Shown here: one piece after another, positions 54,537 through 63,923 of the stretch
How positions within the stretch are numbered: the stretch's first letter is position 1
Layout of the letters: each line of letters starts with the position of its first letter
Source of the DNA: Merluccius polli
Taxonomy: Eukaryota; Chordata; Actinopteri; Gadiformes; Merlucciidae
Direction of reading: 5' to 3'
NCBI GenBank assembly: GCA_030340625.1
Contig: JAOPHQ010005718.1
Location: 141,287 to 205,286 of the forward strand
Length of the DNA: 64,000 bases
The notes under the pieces: model-generated
What the model saw: only the letters and a program-made list of their open reading frames with translations
Database searches by the model: none
What the model was told of the DNA's origin: nothing
Made by a program: the position numbers and the translations under genes

Positions 54537-55351
54537 GTCCTGTTGTGTGTCCATGACTTTAGGAAGACCTTATCCGGGACTACTTCAGAAAGGGCCACTG
54601 AAGTTATTCGCGATTTTTTGGAGACAAAACATGGGATGGTAATGAGCCTGAAAACTCTTAAAAGAAGGCTGAAACAGCTCAACCTTAGTCGGAGGGCAAG
54701 TTATACTCCGATGGAGACTGTGAACTCTGCCATCAGGACTGAACTGAATGGCTCAGGACAGCTGTTGGGCTACAGGGCTATGTGGCAGACCCTGCAACAG
54801 ACGCATTCGTTGACCGCCAGACGAGACCATGTTATGCAAGCACTCAGATTCCTTAATCCAGAAAGAGTATCTCTCCGTCATAGGCGCCGATTTTTCAGGC
54901 GATCCTATTGCGCTGCAGGACCCAATCAGGTGTGGCACGTGGATGGATACGACAAACTTAAGCCCTTTGGAATTGCCATCAGTGGCTGCATCGATGGGTA
55001 TTCCAGGCGGCTTATGTGGCTCAGTAGTGGCAGCACCAACAACAACCCTGCAGTAATAGCACGATATTACCTGCAGTGTGTTTCGAACTGTGGCAATGTT
55101 CCAGCACGTCTTTCAATTCAATTCAATTCAATTTTATTTGTATAGCGCCAATTCATAACAGAAGTTATCTCAGGGCACTTTTCAAATGGAGCAGGTCTAG
55201 ACCAAACTCCTAATAACATTTACAGAGACCCAACAGTACCACCATGAGCAAGCACTTGGCACGGGGGCAAGGAAAAACTGCCTGTTAAAAGGCAGAAACC
55301 TTGGACAGACCCTTCGGCTCTAGGTGGGTGGTCATCTGCCTTGACCAGTTG

Positions 55352-55356
<5 letters not shown>

Positions 55357-55396
<40 letters not shown>

Positions 55397-55603
55397 ACTA
55401 CATCAATGCACTAGCACCAATGATGGGGGACAGCGAGCAGCAACAACAGTAACTGTATATAACTGGTAACTGATATTAGCAATGGCAGTCAAGCAGGACC
55501 ATGGAGGCTCCGCCAGGATCCATGAGAACCTGCGAGACGAGAAAACACAAGAACTCCGGGGAAGAAGTGTTAGTAACATGCATTAATGGGACATGAATGT
55601 GTG

Positions 55604-55640
<37 letters not shown>
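55357..55640. repeat. (AG)n microsatellites in the L2 3' UTR
   Basis: Two AG tracts lie at 55357-55391 and 55612-55640. In copy C the first is replaced by a long G tract. Confidence 0.92.
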
Positions 55641-55647
<7 letters not shown>

Positions 55648-55748
55648 CTCAGTGCACCAAGGGAAATCCCCCGATAGTCTAGGCCTATAGCAGCATAACT
55701 AAGGGATGGTTCAGGACTCACCTGATCCAGCCCTAACTATAAGCTTTA

Positions 55749-58649
55749 TCAAAGAGGAGGAGCTTGGTAACTGAAGGCTCTGGCTCCGGTTCTACTTTTA
55801 GAAACTATTGGAACCACCAGTAGCCCTGCATTCAGAGAACGCAGTGTTCTAGTGGGGTAGTAGGGTACTATGAGCTCTTTGAGATATGAAGGGGCCTGCC
55901 CATGAAGAGCTTTATAGGTGAGGAGGAGGATTTTAAATTCTATTCTAAATTTTACAGGGAGCCAATGCAGAGAAGCTAGTACAGGAGAGATGTGATCTCT
56001 TTTCCTAGTTCCTGTCAGTACTCGCGCTGCAGCGTTTTGAATTAATTGAAGCATCTTAATGGATTTATTTGGACAACCTGATAATAAGGAGTTGCAGTAA
56101 TCCAGCCTTGAGGTAACAAATGCATGGATTAGTTTTTCTGCGTCTGTCTTTGATAGGATGCGTCTGATTTTTGTAATATTACGTAAATGAAAAAAGGCAG
56201 TCCTAGAGGTCTGCTTTATGTGGGAATTAAATGACAGATCCTGATCAAAGATAACTCCAAGATTCCTGACAGTGGTGCTAGAGGCCAATGTAATGCCATC
56301 TAGAGTAGCTATATCTGTAGACATTAAGTCTCTAAGGTTTTTGGGGCCAAGTACAAGAATTTCGGTTTTCTCTGAGTTTAACATCAGAAAATTGCAGCTC
56401 ATCCAGGATTTTATGTCTTTAAGACATGTTTGTAATTTAGATAATTGATTAATTTCATCGGGTTTGATCGATAGATATAACTGCGTATCATCTGCATAAC
56501 AATGAAAGTTAATGGAGTGCTTTCTAATAATATCGCCTAAAGGGAGCATATATAAAGTAAATAGTATTGGTCCAAGTACAGAACCTTGTGGAACTCCATG
56601 ACTAACTGTAGTATTTATTGAAGATTCATCATTCACGCGTACAAACTGTGAACGATCTGATAGATATGACATAAACCAGCTTAGTGCGGTTCCTTTGATG
56701 CCAATTTCATGCTCGAGTCTCTGTAAAAGAATACTATGATCAATGGTGTCAAAGGCAGCACTAAGATCTAATAATACAAGTACAGAGACAAGTCCATTGT
56801 CAGAAGCAATCAAAAGGTCATTATTAACTTTAACCAGAGCTGTCTCTGTGCTATGATGAACTCTAAATCCTGACTGGAAATCCTCGAATAAACTATTGTT
56901 GTGTAGAAAGTCACACAATTGTTTGGCGACTACTTTCTCCAGAATTTTAGACAGAAAGGGGAGATTAGAAATCGGTCTATAGTTGGCTAAAACCCCAGGG
57001 TCAAGAGTGGGCTTTTTAAGAAGGGGTTTAATTACAGCTACTTTAAAGGACTGTGGTACATATCCTGATAATAAAGAAAGATTAATCATTTCCAGTAAAG
57101 AAGTGCCAATTAAGGGTACAATTTCTTTAAGCAGCCTAGTTGGGATGGGGTCTAACAGACAGGTTGATGACTTCGATGAAGAAATTATAGAAGTTAACTG
57201 ATGAAGACTGACAGCAGAGAAACACTCCAAATACACATCTAAGTTTGCACCAGTCAAAGTGTCTGATGTTGGAGAGCCTGCGATACCTATTGAGGGCATT
57301 TGGTGACTAATTTTCTCTCTAATAGTAATAATTTTATTATAAAAGAAGTTCATGAAGTCATTGCTACTTAAGTTGATAGGGATACATGGCTCAATAGAGC
57401 TGTGACTCTCTGTCAGCCTGGCTACAGTGCTGAAGAGGAACCTGGGGTTGTTTTTATTTTCTTCTATTAGTGCCGAGTAAAAGGCTCCTCTGGCATTACG
57501 GAGGGCCTTTCTATAATTTTTAAGATTATTTTGCCATATTAAGCGATTTTCTAATAAATTGGAAGCGCGCCATTTCCTTTCTGATTTCCTTGTTTCTTGT
57601 TTTAATTGACGAGTTTGTTGGTTGTACCACGGTGCTAGTTTCCTGTGTTTTATTATTTTCTGTTTTCTAGGAGCGATAGAATCTAATGTTGATTGTAGAG
57701 AGCCTGCAGCACTATTAACAAGATTATCAATTTGGGAGTGACTAAAGTTAATATAGGACTCCGTTATATTCAGATATGGCATTGAATTAAACACTGATGC
57801 AATCTCCTCCTTAAATTTAGCTACAGCACTGTCAGATAGACATCTGCTGTAGGAAGTTTTGCTTAATGGCTTATAGTCAAATAATAGAAATTCAAAAGTT
57901 ATTAAATAATGATCAGATAGGAGAGGATTATGTGGAAAAACTATTAAATGTTCAATATCCATGCCATATGATAGAACAAGGTCAAGAGTGTGATTAAAAC
58001 AATGGGTTGGTTTATTTACACTCTGACAGAAGCCGATTGAGTCTATTAATGAGGTAAATGCGTTACTAAGGCTGTCATTTGTAACATCCACATGGACATT
58101 AAAATCACCTACAATAATTACTTTATCTGATTTAAGAACTAAACTTGATAGAAACTCTGAGAATTCAGATATAAAATCAGAGTACGGTCCAGGAGCGCGG
58201 TACACTATAACAAATAGGACTGGCTGCAGTGTTTTCCAGTTTGGGTGAGAAAGACTAAAAATAATGCTTTCAAATGAATTATAATTTAGTTTTGGTTTAG
58301 GGTCCATTAAAACCCCCGAGTCATATATAGCTGCTACTCCACCTCCTCGGCCTGCGCCTCGGGGAATGTGAGTATTAATATGACTGGGGGGGGTGGATTC
58401 ATTTAGGCTAACATAATCCTCATGGGACAACCAGGTCTCAGTAAGACAAAGCAAATCAATATCATAATCTGATATTAATTCATTCACTAGAACAGCTTTG
58501 GATGACAGAGACCTGATATTTAACAGTCCACATTTAATTCTTTTATTTTGTGCTACTGAGGAGTTGGTTTTAATTTTTATTAGGTTTTCATGGTTAACGC
58601 CTCTTGTTTTTATTTCTTTACATAATGTAGGCGGTCGGGGGACAGACAC
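55749..58649 (-). CDS. L2 ORF2: AP endonuclease and reverse transcriptase (copy B)
   Basis: An open frame of 966 codons. The endonuclease (about residues 40-280) has GLLNIRSLSSKAVLVNEL, LLCLTETWLSHED, IVYRAPGPYSDF, VGDFNVHVDVTNDS and LLSDHYLITF. The RT (about residues 520-780) has KPLLKKPTLDPGVLANYRP, FRVHHSTETALVK, VLLDLSAAFDTIDHSILL, GVPQGSVLGPILF and the catalytic FHCYADDTQLYLS. The C-terminal LHWLPVKFRIEFKILLL block is present, but the last part is lost: 80 bp between two AAGAGGA repeats (present in copy C at 37671-37757) are missing, so it ends in SYQAPPL. It is 96 bases after ORF1. Catalytic residues are intact; the lost tail may or may not abolish activity. Confidence 0.93.
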   Translation of the reverse strand: MSVPRPPTLCKEIKTRGVNHENLIKIKTNSSVAQNKRIKCGLLNIRSLSSKAVLVNELISDYDIDLLCLTETWLSHEDYVSLNESTPPSHINTHIPRGAGRGGGVAAIYDSGVLMDPKPKLNYNSFESIIFSLSHPNWKTLQPVLFVIVYRAPGPYSDFISEFSEFLSSLVLKSDKVIIVGDFNVHVDVTNDSLSNAFTSLIDSIGFCQSVNKPTHCFNHTLDLVLSYGMDIEHLIVFPHNPLLSDHYLITFEFLLFDYKPLSKTSYSRCLSDSAVAKFKEEIASVFNSMPYLNITESYINFSHSQIDNLVNSAAGSLQSTLDSIAPRKQKIIKHRKLAPWYNQQTRQLKQETRKSERKWRASNLLENRLIWQNNLKNYRKALRNARGAFYSALIEENKNNPRFLFSTVARLTESHSSIEPCIPINLSSNDFMNFFYNKIITIREKISHQMPSIGIAGSPTSDTLTGANLDVYLECFSAVSLHQLTSIISSSKSSTCLLDPIPTRLLKEIVPLIGTSLLEMINLSLLSGYVPQSFKVAVIKPLLKKPTLDPGVLANYRPISNLPFLSKILEKVVAKQLCDFLHNNSLFEDFQSGFRVHHSTETALVKVNNDLLIASDNGLVSVLVLLDLSAAFDTIDHSILLQRLEHEIGIKGTALSWFMSYLSDRSQFVRVNDESSINTTVSHGVPQGSVLGPILFTLYMLPLGDIIRKHSINFHCYADDTQLYLSIKPDEINQLSKLQTCLKDIKSWMSCNFLMLNSEKTEILVLGPKNLRDLMSTDIATLDGITLASSTTVRNLGVIFDQDLSFNSHIKQTSRTAFFHLRNITKIRRILSKTDAEKLIHAFVTSRLDYCNSLLSGCPNKSIKMLQLIQNAAARVLTGTRKRDHISPVLASLHWLPVKFRIEFKILLLTYKALHGQAPSYLKELIVPYYPTRTLRSLNAGLLVVPIVSKSRTGARAFSYQAPPL

Positions 58650-58745
58650 AGTCTCTATGGGGTGGTGGGTGGGGGACTGTACTAGAGGAAGCGCAGAGAA
58701 GTGTGTTAAACAGCAACTCTGCTTCCTGGTCCCAACTCTGGACTG

Positions 58746-59633
58746 TCAGGTTTTAGAAATAAACTGCATCATATTCCTGGATAAGAGAGCCGCTCCATCC
58801 AACGTGGGATGGATGCCGTCTCTCCCAATCAAACCAGGTTTTCCCCAAAAAGGCTGCCAATTATCAATGAAGCCCACATGGTTTGCTGGACACCACCTGG
58901 ACAGCCAGCGGTGGAAGGACGCCATGCGGCTATACATGACGTCACTGGTCACATTGGGCAGGGGTCCAGAGAAAACTACGGTGTCCGACATTGTTTTGGC
59001 GTATCTACACACCGATTCCACATTAATTTTAGTGACCTCCGATTGGCGTAATCGGGAGTCATTACCGCCGACGTGAATAACAATCTTATGATATTTACGT
59101 TTGTCTTTCGCCAGCAGTTTTAAATAGGATTCAACGTCGCCCGCTCTGGCCCCAGGGATACATTTGACTATGGCCGCTGGCTTCGCTAACTTCACGTTTC
59201 TGACTATAGAAGAGCCAATAACCAGAGTCTGCTCCTCAGCGGGTGCGTCGCTGAGTGGGGAAAACGTATTAGAAACGTGAATGGGCTGGTGGTGAGCCGT
59301 GGGTCCAGTGGGTCCAGTGGGCTGGTGGTGAGCCGTGGGCTTCAGTGGGTTGCCGCTACGCTTCCCCCGGACAGTCACCCACTCTCCGTGGCTTCCCGGC
59401 TGCTCGGGGTCTACCGGGGGACGGCTAACTAGAGCTACCGCCGGCCGGCCCGCACAGACTACCGGAGACGGTGTGGTGCGGTACCGGGCCTCCAAGTCAC
59501 TAATCCTCACCTCCAGCGCACTAAATAAACTACATTTAATACAGGTACCATTATCACTAAAAGAGGTGGAGGAGTAACTAAACATTTGGCACACTGAGCA
59601 GGACAGAGGAGCAGAGGAAGAGGGAGAAGACAT
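58746..59633 (-). CDS. L2 ORF1: zinc-finger and SGNH-esterase-like protein (copy B)
   Basis: An open frame of 295 codons. The N-terminus has a C-x2-C pair pattern (SCSVCQMF, then CIKCSLF) followed by a short coiled coil (SALEVRISDLEARYR). A Gly/Thr/Pro/His-rich linker with repeated GPTAHHQP follows. The esterase-like domain has LVIGSSIVRNVKLAKP, HVGGNDSRLRQSE, FSGPLPNVTSD and RDGIHPTLDGAALLSRN, which cover the Ser, Asn/Gly and D-x-x-H blocks. Such proteins bind LINE RNA. The start at 59633 was chosen because it precedes the Cys pairs and no longer frame exists. Confidence 0.88.
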   Translation of the reverse strand: MSSPSSSAPLSCSVCQMFSYSSTSFSDNGTCIKCSLFSALEVRISDLEARYRTTPSPVVCAGRPAVALVSRPPVDPEQPGSHGEWVTVRGKRSGNPLKPTAHHQPTGPTGPTAHHQPIHVSNTFSPLSDAPAEEQTLVIGSSIVRNVKLAKPAAIVKCIPGARAGDVESYLKLLAKDKRKYHKIVIHVGGNDSRLRQSEVTKINVESVCRYAKTMSDTVVFSGPLPNVTSDVMYSRMASFHRWLSRWCPANHVGFIDNWQPFWGKPGLIGRDGIHPTLDGAALLSRNMMQFISKT

Positions 59634-60204
59634 CGCTAACTGCTAATGCTTAATGTAACTAGCGTGTGAAGACTTAAAATAGCGACTTGTCGCTATTTTA
59701 AGTTTAAATGTTTAAGCGGGTAAATAACCGCTGTAACGAGTAAAACAAATGTATATTCAGCGTTCACCGACAGCTACAACACCAAACAGTGTACACACAG
59801 AGCAAGAGGTAGACCGGAAATGAGTCGATGCTTACCGCAACAGCGACACCTACCTCTACTACCCTCACTGTCACTACCCTCACTGTCCCACAGTCTTTGG
59901 ACAGACTGTGGGACAGAAAACTGAGACATGGCTGCCATCTACTGTTCATTAAGAGAGGACCACACAGATGAATTTGTGGGACCTCTCAGCCACATGTATG
60001 GCACATCAACTGCCAATCAAAGGATTGAAAGCTGGTGGTCCATTTTCAGGAAACAGAGGTAAGTTTGAAGATGTAATAGAAGGCGTCAATAGGTCTATTT
60101 ATTGGTTACCAAAGCCAACATGATTGACTGCCTATACTCTAGCCTTTGAGATGGAAATAATACTATACGTAATGAGTTCACTGTTGTTTTCTGTGTGGCC
60201 TTAG

Positions 60205-60411
60205 GTTTGGTGGAAGGGATTGTGGATTCCAAGTGGATCCCCAAGTGTTACAGGAGTTCAAAGACCTTCTGCCACCTACAAACAGTTTGTGCGGCTTGAT
60301 CTCCAAGCATATTTTGCCAACTTGGTGAGACAGAGCCAGCTCGCTCCACCCATCAACTGGCCAGCTGCTGTTGACAATTACCTTACACTTAAGGAGATGG
60401 CTGGACTTTAG
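60205..60411 (+). other. Possible next exon of the integrase gene
   Basis: An acceptor (GTGTGGCCTTAG) is followed by an open stretch in two frames. In phase with the donor at 60059 it reads RFGGRDCGFQVDPQVLQ and stops near 60325. Another frame is open to 60411 and ends LTLKEMAGL. I cannot decide between them; a frame change is likely. No domain recognised. Confidence 0.35.
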
Positions 60412-61319
60412 AATATAACTTAACTTATTCTTTCTTCAAATCGGCCATATTTAAATAGCCTTGTTGGATGGTGTGCTCGCTTTGAACTGGGACGCCCCAC
60501 CTGATGGACCCTGCATGGAGACACCACCTCATACTTGACCAGCAGCACATTCCCCCAGTGTTGGACAGTAGAGGACTAAATATGTAAATCGTTTTTTTTC
60601 TATTCAATCAGTTATTTTGTTCATGTTCCATTTATTTTGGGAGACAGTGGATCAGTGTTCCCATCGTGTTTCCTGTCAGTACCTGCTTAATAAGCAGGGA
60701 AGCTAATGATCCAGATAGACTGTACTACTACAGTTCTTGTTAACTAAAATCTGTTGGAATATGTAAACTTATATATATAGTATACAGTATGTACTCAGTG
60801 GTGCTAGTCCTATGGGGTGTGTGTATATGTGTTTTCCTTTTCGGCTCTTGCCAGGACCGCTATCATCTTCGCTCTTCTTTATGTAATGTCAGCAGACATC
60901 TCATAAGATAGACATCATGTGCAACAGGCACAATACATTGTTTTGCTAGTGGTTTCAATTAAAGTCCCACACTGTAATTCAATCAAAAGCAATTAGACTT
61001 AATATCAGTGTAGCCAGTTTTTTTTCTTTCAGACAGCACTGCCTCCAGTGTGTACTGTTCTGGACATCTTCAATGTTTAAAAAGTTTGACCCATGGTTAA
61101 ATTAAAAGCGGAGATATTAATTACTGCCTTACTTTTTCCACCACCACAATGACTGTTTTTAGGGTTAACCTAGTATTGACAAATACACTGAAGCCTGCCA
61201 ATTCTTATTGTTAAGCCCTCACAAAATGTTTCAGAAGAGACAAACGTACACCTTATAAAAATAATTTCATTTCTTTAAACAATGTAAAAGCTGATGTACA
61301 GACCGTGACAAACAGTTAC
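60412..61319. other. No recognised gene
   Basis: AT-rich spacer between integrase and HECT fragments. There is an (AT)n-like run near 60770 and no coding signal. Confidence 0.5.
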
Positions 61320-61660
61320 GGCCACGATAAACGGGTTAACACCTCAGGGGAGTTCTATATGGACTAACAGTAACTGCATGAACCTTCAAATGCAGGTTAA
61401 AACCGTTGCATGTTTGATAAATGAGTTAACAACTCAGGGGAGTCTTATATGGACTAACAATAACTGCACGAACCTTCAAATGCAGGTTAAAACCGTTGCA
61501 TGTCTGATAAACGGGTTAACAACTCAGGGGAGTCTTATATGGACTAACAATAACTGCACGAACCTTCAAATGCAGGTTAAAACCGTTGCAACTCGGGAGT
61601 TCTATATGGACTAACAGTAACTGCACGAACCTTCAAATGCAGGTTAAAACCGTTAACACC
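61320..61660. repeat. 90-bp minisatellite, about three and a half copies
   Basis: ACCTTCAAATGCAGGTTAAA recurs at about 61381, 61471, 61561 and 61627. The first two steps are 90 bp and the last is 66 bp. Units are in frame, giving an ORF with LQMQVKTVACLIN repeats that is probably not a gene. Confidence 0.92.
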
Positions 61661-61896
61661 TCAAAAGAGACCAAATCCAGGGGAGTTTTTAATTCCATAA
61701 CTCATGGCTTCCTCAAACTTCTCATAAGAGGGTAATATCGGGAGTTTCAGTGTGTTTGAGCAGACATTAGCCTCAGGAAACCTTGAGTGTTTCTGGAATG
61801 TGAGTTGAGACTGTGGTGTTAATTTTGCTGCTGGGATTTCTTTTAGGCCTGTTGCAAACATCAAGACGTCCTGCAGGGACAGCCCACACCCTTCCT
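61661..61896 (-). pseudogene. HECT domain, last exon
   Basis: The exon follows a good acceptor (TTTCATTACTCCCACAG). It reads EEGCGLSLQDVLMFATGLKE, then FPEANVCSNTLKLPILPSYE and a terminal AMSYGIKNSPGFGLF before the stop. The ANVCSNTLKLP block is the HECT active-site region: Cys in the position that takes ubiquitin, followed by N-x-L-x-LP. It most resembles G2E3-type ligases of fish. It splices in phase from the exon at 61963-62177 across a 66-bp intron. The upstream exons of the HECT N-lobe are not in view, so this may be a fragment. Confidence 0.8.
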
Positions 61897-61962
61897 CTGT
61901 GGGAGTAATGAAACACATGAAGATCATTCATTCGTGGACTTCACTTTACATACAGAAAATAC

Positions 61963-62177
61963 CTTTTACAGTGTTTAAGTAGTCCAGCCAGTAGCCAAGC
62001 ACTCTCTCCTCCTCCTGGCATTTTGAGCTACCAGTTGGTCTCATTTGTGGATGGAACAGCGCCTCTAGAGTCTCTGCTTTCAGGTCTTCCGCGCTGTAAA
62101 CCAAGTACGGCAGAAACAGGGAGGGATGCTGTTCCAGAACATTGTAAAGGTTGAGGGTAGCCAGGCCGTCCTTGAAC
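61963..62177 (-). pseudogene. HECT domain, penultimate exon
   Basis: It begins after a TGGATATAG acceptor with FKDGLATLNLYNVLEQHPSL, and continues FLPYLVYSAEDLKAETLEAL and RVLGYWLDYLNTVK to a GT donor. The codon split (G|AG) is restored by the last exon. The pattern fits the N-lobe part of G2E3-like HECT domains. It is open throughout. Whether the gene is intact cannot be judged from this window. Confidence 0.72.
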
Positions 62178-62640
62178 CTATATCCAGGTTGGGGGTGAGG
62201 GGAAGAGGCAGATCATGGTAAGTTTTTAATAATATTGCCAGTCACACTGCCAATAGGACTCTAACCATTTCTGACATTAATTTGAGTTTAGAGCAGCTGC
62301 CAAAATGTGTGTTGTTGACCACTGGGGGTCAACATTTAAAGGCAGGGTTTTCCCTCTTTGAGGTTTAAACCCATTCTGTGTTCTTGACATGATGCCAATC
62401 GAAATCTACAGAAATCAGAAAAGAAGAGAGAAAAAAGAAAAACAAACATGACTACTGTGTCTAATAGTCACACTACGACCTTAAACCTCCGTATTAACTT
62501 ACCTTCACTGTAATGGCCTGTTTACTTTTAACCTTTGAAAAGGAAGTCCTCCTCTCAGCCTCTTTAACCTCCCTGAACCTCAAGAATTGAGCTGCTCTTC
62601 CTTCCTTCCTAGTCTCATTCACTAGCACACACACACACAC
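62178..62640. other. No recognised gene
   Basis: Spacer upstream of the HECT exons on the minus strand. No further exon was found. A (CA) run at 62625-62641 precedes the next repeat. Confidence 0.45.
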
Positions 62641-62642
62641 AC

Positions 62643-62686
<44 letters not shown>

Positions 62687-62890
62687 TACTTTATTAATCC
62701 CCTTGGGGGGATTCTTTTCCTGCATTCAACCCATCTGGGGATACTACTATTACTATTAGTAATAGTCTTTTACTAGTTGTACTACTACACCCGGAGCAGC
62801 ATGCAGCCACACAGTGGGTTGGGGGGGGGACCTCATCGGCGTCTTAACGGCTAGATCACTGATGCCCCAATGACACCCCCACACACTGAT
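62641..62890 (-). mobile_element. LINE 3' end with (TAA)n tail
   Basis: A (TAA)n tract (62643-62686) precedes TGTACTTTATTAATCCCC and TTCTGCATT-like sequence typical of a fish LINE 3' UTR, perhaps RTE-like. No coding part is present. Confidence 0.55.
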
Positions 62891-63081
62891 GCATTTTAGC
62901 TATGGTTAATTAGTGTGGGTTGATAAATTGTGGCCTTGCTGACAGCTAAAACCATGTGACATTTTGATGCAGCACAGAGGAATGGAAGCACAGTAAGGGA
63001 TGCTACCTGTCGGCCCACAGCCTTCGCTTGACGATGTGAATGGAGTGGATGGAGTGGATGAAGTCGATGGACGCTCTAGAA

Positions 63082-63923
63082 CAGCGGTTTTCAATAGGTG
63101 AGGCACGCCTCCCCTGGGGGGCGCCAAAGAGCCACAGGGGAGGCGCGACGAGACACGAAGAAAAAACTTATTAAAATAAAATAATTTAAATAAACGTAAA
63201 TAAAATAATAACGTAAATAAAATAATCCCCTTCACCTCCACCTACTTGTGTGAGTGTGGGTTTTCCGCACTGACCCTGATTAAAAATAAATACAGATCAA
63301 GGCAGCAGGTGGAGGACGACTTGCGTTTATTTCTCTCTGCAGTGCAGCCCCGCATTGAACACCTCTGCGCATCAAAAGCGAGGCCTCATTGTTGCCACTG
63401 ATATGAACGATTAAATTGAAAGTCAAAGTTGTTTGTTGTTTAAATCTGAGGTTTTATGTGGCTGAAATCGTAAAAAAACGTTATGGAAATATGTGAATCT
63501 GTTCGATTTGCGATCGCAATACAGCCCGGACCGACGACCGACGTCCATGGCCATGAGGAATATATATATATATATACCCAATCGCAAAGGGCCCCTCTCG
63601 GCTCATATGGTAGATCCGGGCTTGCCTACTGATGTTCAGTGATAGCAGTAGCCTCAATTAGACCTGCATGAAGAAATTATTTGCTGTTGCAAAGACTCGT
63701 TTATGAATGCACTTTTTAAAAAGTTGTGAAAATAAAATGTCTTCAAATACAATATTAAAAAATATTTACATTTGATCAGTTATTGAAAGTCATCATTGCC
63801 TGGAACACACAAAAGCATTTACTGCAGAGGGTTAGGTCAGGGGGTTGGGGGGGGGGGGGGGGGCTCGGCTGTCCTTACCTACTTTAAGGGGAGGCTCACA
63901 TTCACCCAATTTGAAAACCCCTG
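63082..63923 (+). mobile_element. hAT element with 8-bp target duplication CTCTAGAA
   Basis: CTCTAGAA flanks both sides (63074-63081, 63924-63931). Ends are CAGCGGTTTTCAA and TTGAAAACCCCTG. A poly-G tract lies near 63847-63863. It holds a remnant of the transposase C-terminus. Confidence 0.92.
63243..63401 (+). pseudogene. hAT transposase C-terminal dimerisation remnant
   Basis: The reading YLCECGFSALTLIKNKYRSR then VEDDLRLFLSAVQPRIEHLC and a stop matches the end of ZBED5-like hAT transposases. The remainder of the gene is absent. Confidence 0.75.

Larger units (their letters stand above)
55114..59892 (-). mobile_element. Full-length L2-clade LINE (copy B)
   Basis: A 4.8-kb LINE with 5' leader, ORF1, ORF2 and 3' UTR is inserted in the integrase exon. 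GTCTTT is duplicated at both edges (55108-55113 and 59893-59898). The 3' end has a CAATT-repeat tail (55114-55135). Host reading joins as PARL...TDCGTEN across it. ORF1 is open, and ORF2 is open up to a small deletion, so it is a young copy. Confidence 0.93.
54563..60058 (+). pseudogene. rve-type integrase/transposase gene, split by L2 copy B
   Basis: Exon parts 54563-55107 and 59899-60058. After the acceptor at 54562 the exon lacks 13 nt and, a little later, 5 nt relative to 51871. The helix-turn-helix-like part reads MVMSLKTLKRRLKQLNLS, followed by LLGYRAMWQTLQQTHSL. The catalytic core has NQVWHVDGYDKLKPFG with the first Asp, GCIDGYSRRLMWL, and after the LINE TDCGTEN with the second Asp, then the Glu in TANQRIESWWSIFRKQR. 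A TGA directly follows TEN. The exon ends at a GTAAGT donor (60059). DDE order and spacing fit an integrase core of a cut-and-paste element rather than a retroviral pol, since no RT is linked. It might relate to IS3EU-like elements, but this is a guess. Confidence 0.78.

Noticed and set aside
58498..59577. Plus-strand ORFs over L2 copy B
   Set aside because: Antisense shadows of the L2 ORF1 and the ORF2 start.
61320..61660. CRISPR-like array
   Set aside because: The units are contiguous 90-bp minisatellite repeats without unique spacers, in a eukaryotic genome.
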